A DNA stretch of 10,859 bases, taken from an uncultured Collinsella sp. (GTDB lineage: Bacteria; Actinomycetota; Coriobacteriia; Coriobacteriales; Coriobacteriaceae). This document shows positions 1-6,769 of the stretch, in pieces. The translations under genes were made by a program, and so were the position numbers. Where the stretch lies: contig CATYHY010000037.1 in assembly GCA_958407085.1 (NCBI GenBank), positions 1-10,859 of the forward strand, read 5' to 3'. Positions within the stretch are counted from its first letter, which is position 1. Each line of letters begins with the position of its first letter. Under the pieces are notes generated by a model. That model saw only the letters and a program-made list of their open reading frames with translations. It was not told the DNA's origin and did no database searches.

Positions 1-296
1 TCGACGAGGACGACCTGGTGTCGATCCTGACCGAGCCCAAGAACGCCGTGGTGCGTCAGTACCGCAAGATGTTCCAGCTCGAGGACGTTGAGCTGGAGTT
101 TGAGGACGCCGCCCTGCACGAGATCGCCCGCATGGCGCTCGCTCGCAAGACTGGCGCCCGCGGCCTGCGCTCCATCTGCGAGGACGTGCTGCAGCAGACG
201 ATGTTCGACCTCCCCAGCGAGGAGGGCGTCACCAAGGTTATCGTGACCGAAGCCTCCGTAAAGGGCGAAGAACAGCCCCAGCGTATCTACGGCTAA
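1..296 (+). CDS. clpX: ClpX, ATP-dependent Clp protease ATP-binding subunit, C-terminal part
   Basis: This is the 3' end of clpX; the gene begins before the window. The open frame runs from base 3 to a TAA ending at 296, about 97 residues. Seen: LTEPKNAVVRQYRKMFQLE followed by ARKTGARGLRSI, which is the small C-terminal AAA+ subdomain of ClpX with the sensor-2 arginine in GARGLRS, then the family ending xPxxIYG. ClpX is the hexameric unfoldase that recognises tagged proteins and threads them into ClpP in the cytoplasm. The N-terminal zinc domain and Walker motifs lie outside the window. The GTG at 18 is an internal valine, not a start. A terminator follows 22 nt after the stop. clpX followed by valS and folC on the same strand is a common actinobacterial order. 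The assignment is secure from the C-terminal sequence alone. Confidence 0.95.
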   Translation, partial: DEDDLVSILTEPKNAVVRQYRKMFQLEDVELEFEDAALHEIARMALARKTGARGLRSICEDVLQQTMFDLPSEEGVTKVIVTEASVKGEEQPQRIYG

Positions 297-318
297 ACCA
301 GCCTAAAACGTGTTTGCA

Positions 319-356
319 AATAGCCTCTGACCATCCGCGGTCGGAGGCTATTTTAT
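319..356 (+). terminator. Intrinsic terminator after clpX
   Basis: A 14-bp stem (319-332 with 339-352, one G-T pair) closes a 6-nt loop (atccgc), and the 3' arm runs into TTTTA. It lies 22 nt after the clpX stop. It should separate clpX from valS transcription, so valS probably has its own promoter between 357 and 447. I could not identify that promoter with confidence. An 11-nt perfect palindrome (TTCAGACTGAA, 422-432) is the only other symmetric site in that stretch. Confidence 0.85.
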
Positions 357-447
357 AGATACGCAATAACCCCAACTACCTGTGCTATTCTGTGTGTTTG
401 TTTAAGCCAAAGCGAAGTCAATTCAGACTGAAGTAATCGATACCTAA

Positions 448-561
448 GGCGTGTCCGCCTGCTTGGTTTTCGTAGATTCCGCACGAGCCGAAGAGCACTA
501 AATGTGCTCTTCGTGCGAGCCCAGGACCTGACCGAGCGAAAACCAAGCAGGCGGACACGCC
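448..561 (+). repeat. Fold-back element, family 1, copy 1 (valS leader)
   Basis: The outer arms 448-472 and 537-561 are a perfect 25-bp inverted repeat. Inside sits a second hairpin: CGCAC (480-484) pairs with GTGCG (513-517), and GAAGAGCAC (490-498) pairs with GTGCTCTTC (504-512) around a TAAAT loop, leaving a 5-nt bulge. The same core recurs in reverse orientation after valS (3298-3388) with different outer arms. The right arm ends only 10 nt before the valS ribosome binding site, so folding could influence valS translation; that is inference. No T-box signature was seen, and no T-run follows the stem, so it is not a standard terminator. Confidence 0.85.
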
Positions 562-570
562 GACGGGCAA

Positions 571-577
571 GGGAGAG
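571..577 (+). promoter_or_regulatory. Ribosome binding site of valS
   Basis: GGGAGAG lies immediately upstream of ATG 582, with the GGAG core 6 nt from the start. It decides the start: an in-frame ATG at 504 would make the protein begin inside the hairpin of the family 1 element and has no ribosome binding site, and ATG 591 is too far downstream of this site. Confidence 0.85.
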
Positions 578-581
578 ATAT

Positions 582-3278
582 ATGGAAGAAATGCCCAAGA
601 ACTACGATCCGTCGACCAACGAGCCGGCGATCCTGCAGAAGTGGCTCGACGGCGGCTACTACAAGCGCCGTGAGGGCGTGGGCGACTGCACCGTCACCAT
701 TCCGCCTCCCAACGTGACTGGCAAGCTCCACATGGGCCACGCCACCGATGACTCTATCCAGGATGCCATTGTCCGTATGGCCCGCATGCGCGGCAAGTCC
801 ACGCGCTGGGTGCTGGGTACCGACCACGCCGGTATCGCCACGCAGACCAAGGTCGACAAGAAGCTCAAGAGCGAGGGCATCAGTCGCCTGGAGATTGGTC
901 GCGACAAGTTTGTCGACGCCTGCTGGGATTGGACCCACGAGTACGGCGGCATCATCGTCGAGCAGATCAAGCGCATGGGCTGCTCCGTCGACTTCGACAA
1001 CGAGCGCTTCACAATGGACGAGGACTACGCCCAGGCCGTGCGTAAGGTCTTCTGCGACTGGTACCACGACGGTCTGATCTATCGCGGCAAGCGCATCGTC
1101 AACTGGTGCCCCAACTGCACCACCGCCATCTCGGACGACGAGGCCGAGTACAAGGACGAGAAGGGCCACCTGTGGCACCTGCGCTACCCGCTGACCGAGC
1201 CGGTCAACGGCCAGGACTACATCGTCGTCGCCACCACGCGCCCCGAGACCATGCTCGGCGACACGGGCGTCGCCGTCTCCCCGAAGGACCCCGAGAAGGC
1301 CGCCTTTGTGGGTAAGACCGTCAAGCTCCCCATCGTCGACCGTGAAATCCCCATCTTTGAGGATTGGCATGTCGACGCCAACTTTGGTTCCGGCTTTGTC
1401 AAGGTTACCCCGGCCCACGACCCCAACGACTACGCCATGGGTCAGGCTCACGACCTGCCGCAGATCAACATCTTCGACGAGCACGCGGTGGTCGTCGAGG
1501 GCTATGGCGAGTTCACCGGCATGACCCGCGAGGAGTGCCGCGAGGCCGTCATCAAGTGGTTCGAGGAGCATGACCTGCTCGATCACGTCGAGGAGCACGA
1601 CCACTCCGTCATGCACTGCTACCGTTGCGACGCCGCGCTTGAGCCATGGCTTTCCGAGCAGTGGTTTGTGGCCGTCGACAAGCTTAAGGGGCCGGCGCTC
1701 GACGCCGTCAACTCCGGCAAGGTCACCTTCCACCCCGCGCGCTGGACGCAGACCTATACCACCTGGATGGAGAACCTCAAGGACTGGTGCATCAGCCGCC
1801 AGCTGTGGTGGGGCCACCGTATCCCCGTGTTCTACTGCGAGGACTGCGGCTGGGAGGACGCCCTCACCGAGGACACCGATGTGTGCCCCAAGTGCGGCGG
1901 CCATCACGTACACCAGGACGAGAACGTGTTGGACACCTGGTTCAGCTCTCAGCTGTGGACTTTCGCCACGCAGGGCTGGCCGCAAAAGCCGGAGCTGCTC
2001 GAGGGCCATCACCCCACGACGGCGCTCGTCACCGCGCGCGACATCATCGCGCTGTGGGTCGCCCGCATGGTCATGAGCTCGCTGTACTTCCTGGACGAGG
2101 TGCCGTTTAAGGACGTCGTCATCTACCCGACGATCCTTGCCAAGGACGGCAGCCGCATGTCCAAGTCCAAGGGCAACGGCGTTGACCCCATGGACCTCAT
2201 TGGCATGTACGGCGCCGACGCCATGCGCTACAATCTGCTCACGCTGTGCACCAACAACCAGGACGTCAAGTTCGACGCGAACATCGACAAGAAGACCAGG
2301 AAGCTTATCGACAGCCCGCGCACCGAGCAGGCCAAGTCGTTCGTCACCAAGATCTGGAACGCCAGCCGCTTCTTGCTCATGAACATGGAGGGCTACACGC
2401 CCGGCGAGCCCGTCGTGGAGACGCCGGCCGACGCTTGGATGTTCAGCCGCCTGGCAAAGGCCGTGAAGATGGTCACCGAGGGCATTGAGAACTACACCTT
2501 TGGCGACATGGCCCGCGGCGTGCAGCAGTTCTTCTGGAACGAGGTCTGCGACTGGTACGTCGAGGTCACCAAGGCCCGCCTGAAGGGCGAGGGCTGTCTA
2601 CAGGCTCAGCGCAACCTGATCTTTGTGCTCGATACCTCCATTCGCCTGATGCACCCGCTCATGCCGTTTGTTACCGAGGAGATCTGGGACAACATGCCGG
2701 CGAGCGTGCTCGACCTGGACGCCGAGGGCAACGTGGACCGTGCCGAGGCGCTCATGATCGCCAAGTGGCCGGAGCCCGCCGACTACGCCAAGTACGTCGA
2801 CGAGCCCGCCGAGCGCGCGTTTGAGCTGTGCCGTGCCGTCGTTTCCGCCGCCCGCGCCACGCGTTCGCGTTACCGCTTGAGCCCCAAGGCCGAGCTCGAC
2901 GTGGTCGTGCGTGCCGGTGCCGAGGACATCGAGAAGCTCGAGAGCCTGCGTTCGACCATCGAGCCGCTGGCGAACACTTCTTCGCTGGTCATGGGCACCG
3001 ACGTTGAGAAGCCGGCTGCGAGCATCGCCGTGGTCGACAGCGGCGTCGAGGTCTTTGTGGTGCTTGAGGGCAAGGTCGATCTTTCGGCCGAGAAGGCGCG
3101 CCTGGAGAAGGAGATCGCCGCGGCCCAGAAGGAGCTCGCCGGCTGCGAGAAGACGCTCGCCAACGAGGGCTTTGTGGCTAAGGCCGCGCCCGCGGTGGTC
3201 CAGAAGAAGAGGGACCGTGCAGCTGAGCTCAAGGAGATCCTGGCGGCGCTGACTGCTCAGGTTGCTGACTTCTCGTAA
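582..3278 (+). CDS. valS: Valyl-tRNA synthetase
   Basis: A class I aminoacyl-tRNA synthetase that charges tRNA-Val in the cytoplasm; 898 residues, normal for bacterial ValRS. Seen in order: the catalytic signature PPPNVTGKLHMGHA (HMGH at residues 50-53); the editing (CP1) domain with TTRPETMLGDTG from residue 218, which clears mischarged Thr; cysteine pairs CPNC (176-179) and CYRC (346-349); a zinc-ribbon-like set C419-x2-C422 and C435-x2-C438; the KMSKS loop as RMSKS (525-529, first Lys replaced by Arg); an anticodon-binding helical domain at about 600-750; and a C-terminal tRNA-binding coiled coil rich in Lys/Glu/Ala at about 830-895. The start at 582 is set by GGGAGAG at 571. Codon use is strongly C-ending, as in highly expressed genes, in contrast to folC downstream. 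The flanking family 1 elements are the only oddity. Confidence 0.97.
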   Translation: MEEMPKNYDPSTNEPAILQKWLDGGYYKRREGVGDCTVTIPPPNVTGKLHMGHATDDSIQDAIVRMARMRGKSTRWVLGTDHAGIATQTKVDKKLKSEGISRLEIGRDKFVDACWDWTHEYGGIIVEQIKRMGCSVDFDNERFTMDEDYAQAVRKVFCDWYHDGLIYRGKRIVNWCPNCTTAISDDEAEYKDEKGHLWHLRYPLTEPVNGQDYIVVATTRPETMLGDTGVAVSPKDPEKAAFVGKTVKLPIVDREIPIFEDWHVDANFGSGFVKVTPAHDPNDYAMGQAHDLPQINIFDEHAVVVEGYGEFTGMTREECREAVIKWFEEHDLLDHVEEHDHSVMHCYRCDAALEPWLSEQWFVAVDKLKGPALDAVNSGKVTFHPARWTQTYTTWMENLKDWCISRQLWWGHRIPVFYCEDCGWEDALTEDTDVCPKCGGHHVHQDENVLDTWFSSQLWTFATQGWPQKPELLEGHHPTTALVTARDIIALWVARMVMSSLYFLDEVPFKDVVIYPTILAKDGSRMSKSKGNGVDPMDLIGMYGADAMRYNLLTLCTNNQDVKFDANIDKKTRKLIDSPRTEQAKSFVTKIWNASRFLLMNMEGYTPGEPVVETPADAWMFSRLAKAVKMVTEGIENYTFGDMARGVQQFFWNEVCDWYVEVTKARLKGEGCLQAQRNLIFVLDTSIRLMHPLMPFVTEEIWDNMPASVLDLDAEGNVDRAEALMIAKWPEPADYAKYVDEPAERAFELCRAVVSAARATRSRYRLSPKAELDVVVRAGAEDIEKLESLRSTIEPLANTSSLVMGTDVEKPAASIAVVDSGVEVFVVLEGKVDLSAEKARLEKEIAAAQKELAGCEKTLANEGFVAKAAPAVVQKKRDRAAELKEILAALTAQVADFS

Positions 3279-3297
3279 GGTTTGCTCTGGGGCGCGT

Positions 3298-3388
3298 CCC
3301 GACGCTTTGCTCGCTACTGCGAACAGTCCTGCGCAAGACGGACAGCACATTTAGTGCTGTCCTTTGCGTGCGGAACTTGTATCGAGCA
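3298..3388 (-). repeat. Fold-back element, family 1, copy 2 (after valS)
   Basis: The outer arms 3298-3313 and 3373-3388 are a perfect 16-bp inverted repeat. The inner hairpin pairs GGACAGCAC (3340-3348) with GTGCTGTCC (3354-3362) around a 5-nt loop, extended by CGCAA (3332-3336) with TTGCG (3364-3368). Read on the - strand, the core AGCACTAAATGTGCT is identical to copy 1 at 448-561, and TTCCGCA before it and CAGGAC after it are shared. The outer arms are unrelated. It begins 20 nt after the valS stop. No T-run follows, so a terminator role is uncertain. The rest of the valS-folC gap (3389-3558) shows no gene and no promoter I trust. Confidence 0.8.
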
Positions 3389-3558
3389 AAGCGTCGGGCC
3401 GCTCCTAGTGCGGTTACGTGGTTGTTTGCATCTGGTAGGTTAGGACCACTGGGTTGTGGCCTTGATCTTGCTGCAAGCGGATAAAGGCTGATATTGTCAA
3501 CACGAGGGGCTCATTCTTTTTGGTGGGCCTCTTTTTCTGTTATGGGGGACTTTGGGTT

Positions 3559-4902
3559 ATGGCTAAGCGTTCTGGGTCGTATGTCGTTCCGTTCTCGTTT
3601 GAGTTGCTTTCGTTTGATGAGGCCGTGGGGCTTGCTGCTGATACGGGGCGGATTTCTGGGGATGCTGGTCCTTTGCTCGAGACGGTTGTCGATATGCTCG
3701 ATGAGCTGGGGCGTCCGGACGAGTATTTCGATAGCATCCAGGTTGCCGGTACCAATGGCAAGACTTCGACTACGCGTTTTTCGGCTGCCATTCTTCGTGG
3801 TGAGGGGCTCAAAACCGCGCTGTATACGTCGCCACAGCTGGTGCGCTATCCCGAGCGCATGGAGGTTGATGGGTGCGTCGTGAGCGACGAGGCCTTTGCC
3901 CGTGGCGTTTCGGCAGCTGTCGAGGCGGGGCATCGCGTGAATGCGCGCCGTGTGGCGGCAGGGGAGCGCGCCTATTCCATCACGCCGTTTGACCTGCTGA
4001 CGGCTGCCGCACTTGTAGTGTTTGCCGAGGCCGCGGTGGATGTTGCCATGCTCGAGGTCGGCATGGGCGGACGTTGGGACGCCACGAGTGCGACCGATCC
4101 CGTCGCCGTTGCCATTACGGGCATTGGGCTCGATCACACACGCATTCTGGGCGATACGCTCGAGGCCATTGCGGGGGAGAAGGCTGCGGTCATTAAGCCC
4201 GGACGCCTGGTTGTGCTGGGCGAGGGCACGCACGAGGCGAGCGTTCAGCGCGTGATGGATGCCCGTTGTCGCGAGTGCGGCATTGTGCCGCTGGTGGTGA
4301 ACCATGCCACGACCAAGGTGCCGGAGCACGTGGGCGATACGGTTGAGTTTAGCTGCACCACGCCGCGTGCGATCTATACGTCGAGCATGGTCAAGCCGGC
4401 CTATCAGCCGCAGAATGCTGCGTGCGCGATTATGCTCTGCGAGGGGTATCTGGGTCGCGAGCTCGATCATGACAAGCTCGATGCCTCGCTTATGGGTTGC
4501 CCCACACCGGGTCGTTTTGACGTGCTGGGGACCGATCCGCTCAAGCTGATCGATGCCTGCCATAACCCTCAGAGCTGCGAGAACTTTGTAAGCGCGCTGG
4601 ACGAGATTGACCCGTACGTTGAGAATCGCCCCACGCTGCTGTGCGCCGCGCTGGCCGATAAGGACGTGGCGGGTATCGTTGACGTTCTGGTTCCGGCGTT
4701 CCCCCGCGTGGTCGTGACCCAGACCGATTCCGATCGTGCCCTGCCGGCAGAGGAGCTCGCTGCCTTGGTGGACGCTGACAAGCTGGCGGGCGTGTACCCC
4801 AGCGTGTCCAAGGCCCTCGCGGCCTTCGATGCCGCGGGCGAGCCCTTCGTAGCAGCCGGCACCATCACCCTAGCCGGCGAAGTAGCCGGTCTGCTCCGCT
4901 AA
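3559..4902 (+). CDS. folC: Bifunctional folylpolyglutamate synthase / dihydrofolate synthase
   Basis: An ATP-dependent Mur-ligase-fold enzyme that joins glutamate to dihydropteroate and extends the polyglutamate tail of folates; cytoplasmic, 447 residues, family-typical. Seen: P-loop AGTNGKTSTTRF (GTNGKT at 64-69, the actinobacterial variant of GTNGKGS); YTSPQL where YTSPHL is usual; MLEVGMGGRWDATS; GIGLDHTRILGDTLEAIAGEK with the lysine (residue 208) that is carbamylated in the family; RFDVLG and IDACHNPQ of the C-terminal domain; and ALADKDVAGIV. I chose ATG 3559, 9 nt after GGGGGA. A TTG at 3520 would add 13 residues (VGLFFCYGGLWV and the start) unlike the family. The 280-bp gap to valS and the more G/T-ending codons suggest lower, separate expression. 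Some family members lack dihydrofolate synthase activity, so bifunctionality is inferred. Confidence 0.93.
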   Translation: MAKRSGSYVVPFSFELLSFDEAVGLAADTGRISGDAGPLLETVVDMLDELGRPDEYFDSIQVAGTNGKTSTTRFSAAILRGEGLKTALYTSPQLVRYPERMEVDGCVVSDEAFARGVSAAVEAGHRVNARRVAAGERAYSITPFDLLTAAALVVFAEAAVDVAMLEVGMGGRWDATSATDPVAVAITGIGLDHTRILGDTLEAIAGEKAAVIKPGRLVVLGEGTHEASVQRVMDARCRECGIVPLVVNHATTKVPEHVGDTVEFSCTTPRAIYTSSMVKPAYQPQNAACAIMLCEGYLGRELDHDKLDASLMGCPTPGRFDVLGTDPLKLIDACHNPQSCENFVSALDEIDPYVENRPTLLCAALADKDVAGIVDVLVPAFPRVVVTQTDSDRALPAEELAALVDADKLAGVYPSVSKALAAFDAAGEPFVAAGTITLAGEVAGLLR

Positions 4903-4916
4903 CCCATCCCCTCATC

Positions 4917-4983
4917 AGTTGCGGTGAAATGGGGACTGTTTTATGGGCTAGAAGCCTTAAACAGTCCGTATATCACCGCAACT
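4917..4983. repeat. Palindromic element, family 2, copy 1 (after folC)
   Basis: The outer arms AGTTGCGGTGA (4917-4927) and TCACCGCAACT (4973-4983) are perfect complements. A second stem inside pairs GGACTGTTT (4933-4941) with AAACAGTCC (4959-4967). It starts 14 nt after the folC stop. A second copy at 6770-6836 keeps the outer arms but has a different inner stem. It could slow or end folC transcription, but no T-run follows. Confidence 0.8.
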
Positions 4984-4990
4984 CAAAAGC

Positions 4991-5018
4991 AGCTAATTTG
5001 GGATGGGGCCATTTTGGC
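4991..5018 (+). repeat. Dispersed 28-nt repeat, family 5, copy A
   Basis: Matches copy B (6392-6419) at 24 of 28 positions, same strand. Shared pieces are AATTTGGGA, GGGGC and ATTTTGGC. Other copies: 6864-6891 (opposite strand, 28 nt) and a partial one at 6552-6565. Noncoding; function unknown. Confidence 0.75.
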
Positions 5019-5045
5019 TGTCCTGTGCCCCGAGTTGACTCGCTT

Positions 5046-5205
5046 GCCACGAAATGGGCCTATTTACTACGTTTGACCGGCAACCCTCGACCATACCGAG
5101 AATTGCGAAATCAAAACTGCAGGTAGAGGGCCTGCCATTTTTCAAAAAAGACCCGCATGGTCGACCCATGCGGGTTAAACGTAGTAGATAGCTCGTTTTC
5201 GTGGC
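5046..5205. repeat. Fold-back element, family 3, copy A
   Basis: Outer arms 5046-5082 and 5169-5205 form a 37-bp imperfect inverted repeat (30 of 37 pair); the best blocks are GCCACGAAA at the tip and TACTACGTTT nearer the centre. Inside is a 42-nt core (5090-5131) containing AAAACTGCAGGTAGA, which recurs at 6612-6653 with 34 of 42 identities inside quite different outer arms. The element also contains the terminator of the peptidase gene (5143-5175). With the family 2, 4 and 5 repeats it fills nearly the whole 351-bp gap 4903-5253; no gene is supported there. Confidence 0.75.
5143..5175 (-). terminator. Intrinsic terminator of the Xaa-Pro peptidase gene
   Basis: On the - strand a perfect 10-bp stem, ACCCGCATGG with CCATGCGGGT (5175-5166 and 5160-5151), has a 5-nt loop and is followed by C and six T (5149-5144). 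This is a textbook rho-independent terminator, 79 nt after the peptidase stop codon. It lies inside the family 3 element. Confidence 0.85.
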
Positions 5206-5217
5206 GCGACGTAATCG

Positions 5218-5252
5218 CAATGTGACAAAGGGGCTGTCCCTTTGTCACATTG
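5218..5252. repeat. 15-bp perfect hairpin (family 4) touching the peptidase stop
   Basis: CAATGTGACAAAGGG (5218-5232) and its exact complement (5238-5252) enclose a 5-nt loop (gctgt). One nucleotide separates it from the peptidase stop codon at 5254-5256. No T-run follows on either strand, so it is not a classical terminator. It may protect the mRNA 3' end or belong to another dispersed palindrome family; only one copy is in this window. Confidence 0.75.
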
Positions 5253-5253
5253 G

Positions 5254-6342
5254 CTAGTCTAGGCGGACGGGATCGTGGGGGTATGCGTTGAGAATCTCGA
5301 CGCCGGACTCGGTAACTAGGGCCAAGTCCTCGATGCGGACGCCGGTGCGGCCGGGGAGGTAGATGCCCGGCTCGATGGAGAACGTCATGCCCGGCTCTAC
5401 GACTTGCTCGTTGACAAGCGAAACGTCGCCTGGCTCGTGGTCCTGCAGACCAATCGAGTGTCCCAGGCGATGAGTAAAGTACTGCCCATAGCCCGCATCC
5501 TCAATCACGTCGCGCGCGGCGCGGTCCAGGTCGCACATGCGCACGCCCGGTGCGATGAGCGCCTCGGCGGTCTCGTTGGCGCGGCGCACGATGTCGTAGA
5601 TGCGAGCCGTCTCCTCGTCCGGCTCGCCCCAAAAGAACGTGCGCGTCATGTCCGAGCAGTAGTTGCGGTGGCGTCCGCCAATGTCGAACAGCACCACGTC
5701 GCCGCGCTTGAGTACGGTGTTGTCGGGCTCGTGATGCGGGTCTCCGGCGTTGGCACCAAAGCTTACGATGGGCGGAAAGCTAAAGCCCTCGCAGTTGTGC
5801 TTGCGGTACAGGCCGAGCATCTGGTCGGCAATTTCGCGCTCCGTCACGCCCTCGTGAACGAGCTTGATGGCGTCGGCCATCACGGCGTCGTTGGCGGCCG
5901 AGGATGCGCGCATGAGCTCCTGCTCGGCTTCGTCCTTGTGGGTGCGTGCAGCGGTGACGGCAAAGTCGCCCAGGAAGAACTCGCTCGCTGCATGACGATC
6001 CATAAGGGGCATCAAAAAGCCGGAACGCATGACGGTGTCGATGCCGAGCGGCTTAGTCGGATTGACCTCTCGTGCGATGGCATTGGTCACGACGTCGGTA
6101 TCGGTGTGGTAGGCCACGCGGGCATTGTCGTACTCTGGCAGCTGATGCAGGGCGTTAACCAAGATTACGGGCTCGGCATCGCGCGCGAGCAGCACGCCGC
6201 AAAAACGCTCGAACATATCGGCATAAAAGCCGGTTAGATAGTAGATCGACCATGGGTCGTTTACGAGCAGCTGCGCGCCGGGGTGCTGAGCCTCGAGCGC
6301 ATCGAGCACGCGCGCCACGCGCTGGTCATCGACATGTGCCAT
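5254..6342 (-). CDS. M24 family Xaa-Pro peptidase (aminopeptidase P / prolidase type)
   Basis: A cytoplasmic metallopeptidase of the pita-bread fold that cleaves next to proline, either the N-terminal residue of X-Pro peptides or X-Pro dipeptides; 362 residues, normal for the short bacterial form. Seen: an N-terminal creatinase-like domain (about 1-130) with LLVNDPWSIYYLTGF, then the catalytic domain with the five expected metal ligands: D220 in VVLFDIGG, D231 in YCSDMTRTFFWG, H295 in THRLGHSIGLQDHE, E324 in SIEPGIYLPG and E338 in VRIEDL. FSFPPIVSFGANAGDPHHEP is also typical. No signal peptide. GAAAGGA precedes the ATG by 6-7 nt. The gene stands alone, with a candidate promoter at 6370-6397 and a terminator at 5143-5175. 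Sequence alone does not separate PepP from PepQ activity, so no symbol is given. Confidence 0.92.
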   Translation of the reverse strand: MAHVDDQRVARVLDALEAQHPGAQLLVNDPWSIYYLTGFYADMFERFCGVLLARDAEPVILVNALHQLPEYDNARVAYHTDTDVVTNAIAREVNPTKPLGIDTVMRSGFLMPLMDRHAASEFFLGDFAVTAARTHKDEAEQELMRASSAANDAVMADAIKLVHEGVTEREIADQMLGLYRKHNCEGFSFPPIVSFGANAGDPHHEPDNTVLKRGDVVLFDIGGRHRNYCSDMTRTFFWGEPDEETARIYDIVRRANETAEALIAPGVRMCDLDRAARDVIEDAGYGQYFTHRLGHSIGLQDHEPGDVSLVNEQVVEPGMTFSIEPGIYLPGRTGVRIEDLALVTESGVEILNAYPHDPVRLD

Positions 6343-6369
6343 ACATCGTCCTTTCGCTAGGTTGCCACC

Positions 6370-6397
6370 ATGGTATCCCCAATGCCAGGGTAGTCAA
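6370..6397 (-). promoter_or_regulatory. Candidate promoter of the Xaa-Pro peptidase gene
   Basis: On the - strand, TTGACT (6397-6392) and TACCAT (6375-6370) are separated by 16 nt, which would place the transcript start about 20 nt before the ATG at 6342. The -35 hexamer lies at the edge of the family 5 repeat (copy B), so the repeat may supply part of the promoter. The -10 match is only 4 of 6. Confidence 0.45.
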
Positions 6398-6419
6398 TTT
6401 GGGACGGGGCTATTTTGGC
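6392..6419 (+). repeat. Dispersed 28-nt repeat, family 5, copy B
   Basis: 24 of 28 identities to copy A (4991-5018). It reads AGTCAATTTGGGACGGGG followed by CTATTTTGGC. It forms the left edge of a 500-bp noncoding block whose right edge is the inverted copy C (6864-6891). Its reverse strand provides the TTGACT of the candidate peptidase promoter. Confidence 0.75.
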
Positions 6420-6435
6420 CGCGTAAAACTTGCGG

Positions 6436-6513
6436 AATGATTTTTCTGGGACGGGGATTAAATAATCATTCGGCACATAATGATTATTTAATCCCCGTCC
6501 CAGAAAAATCATT
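6436..6513. repeat. Perfect 35-bp inverted repeat with 8-nt loop
   Basis: Arms 6436-6470 and 6479-6513 are exact complements over 35 bp, with loop cggcacat. Each arm contains TGGGACGGGG, the same ten bases found in family 5 (with T before GGGACGGGG). Each arm also begins AATGATT and ends AATCATT, so it could fold on itself. No T-run follows. It lies in the 551-bp gap 6343-6893, which holds only repeats and the peptidase promoter candidate. Confidence 0.9.
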
Positions 6514-6551
6514 TGAGCGAACGTTCGGGCAAAAGTAGTCATAAAAGGCAT

Positions 6552-6565
6552 GTCCCAAATGGGCT
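6552..6565 (-). repeat. Partial family 5 repeat, copy D
   Basis: On the - strand it reads AGCCCATTTGGGAC, matching the first half of the 28-nt repeat; the second half has diverged. It faces copy B across the 35-bp inverted repeat, and it abuts the left arm of the family 3 copy B element. Confidence 0.5.
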
Positions 6566-6567
6566 GG

Positions 6568-6727
6568 TTTCGAAAGTATGGCGGATTACGGGGCTGGACC
6601 TGTATTACTTAACCATGAGAAAAATCGCGAAATTAAAACTGCAGGTAGACGGCTTATCAAAAATCGAAAATAGCCGGTATGGATAGGGGTCTCCGAATCA
6701 GCCCCGTAATCCGGCATAGTTTTGAAA
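6568..6727. repeat. Fold-back element, family 3, copy B
   Basis: Arms 6568-6596 and 6699-6727 form a 29-bp inverted repeat with three mismatches; the innermost block CGGATTACGGGGCTG is perfect. Inside, 6612-6653 repeats the 42-nt core of copy A (34 of 42 identities; the block AAAACTGCAGGTAGA is identical). The outer arms have no similarity to those of copy A. Unlike copy A it carries no obvious terminator. Confidence 0.75.
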
Positions 6728-6769
6728 TGGCACTAAAGTAGGCACAAGCTAAATACCGATTCCAAGGAT

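Noticed and set aside
504..581. N-terminal extension of valS from ATG 504
   Set aside because: The extension lies in the palindromic element, is Arg-rich and unlike ValRS; the ribosome binding site at 571-577 points to ATG 582.
360..581. T-box riboswitch for valS
   Set aside because: I looked for the conserved T-box bulge (TGGNACCGCG) and found nothing convincing.
498..2012. 504-residue antisense open frame within valS
   Set aside because: A shadow of high-GC codon bias; low-complexity Val/Leu/Ala/Asp composition and no family match. The same applies to antisense frames in folC, the peptidase gene and the oxidoreductase gene.
3501..3537. Terminator just before folC (GAGGGGCTC and GGGCCTC with a T-run)
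   Set aside because: Only about four base pairs form before mismatches, so the stem is too weak to support, despite the following T-run.
4929..5220. Small open frames on both strands after folC
   Set aside because: They coincide with the family 2, 3 and 5 repeats and carry no ribosome binding site or domain.
6357..6551. 64-residue - strand open frame upstream of the peptidase
   Set aside because: It consists of family 5 repeat and the 35-bp palindrome; typical of spurious small genes called over intergenic repeats.
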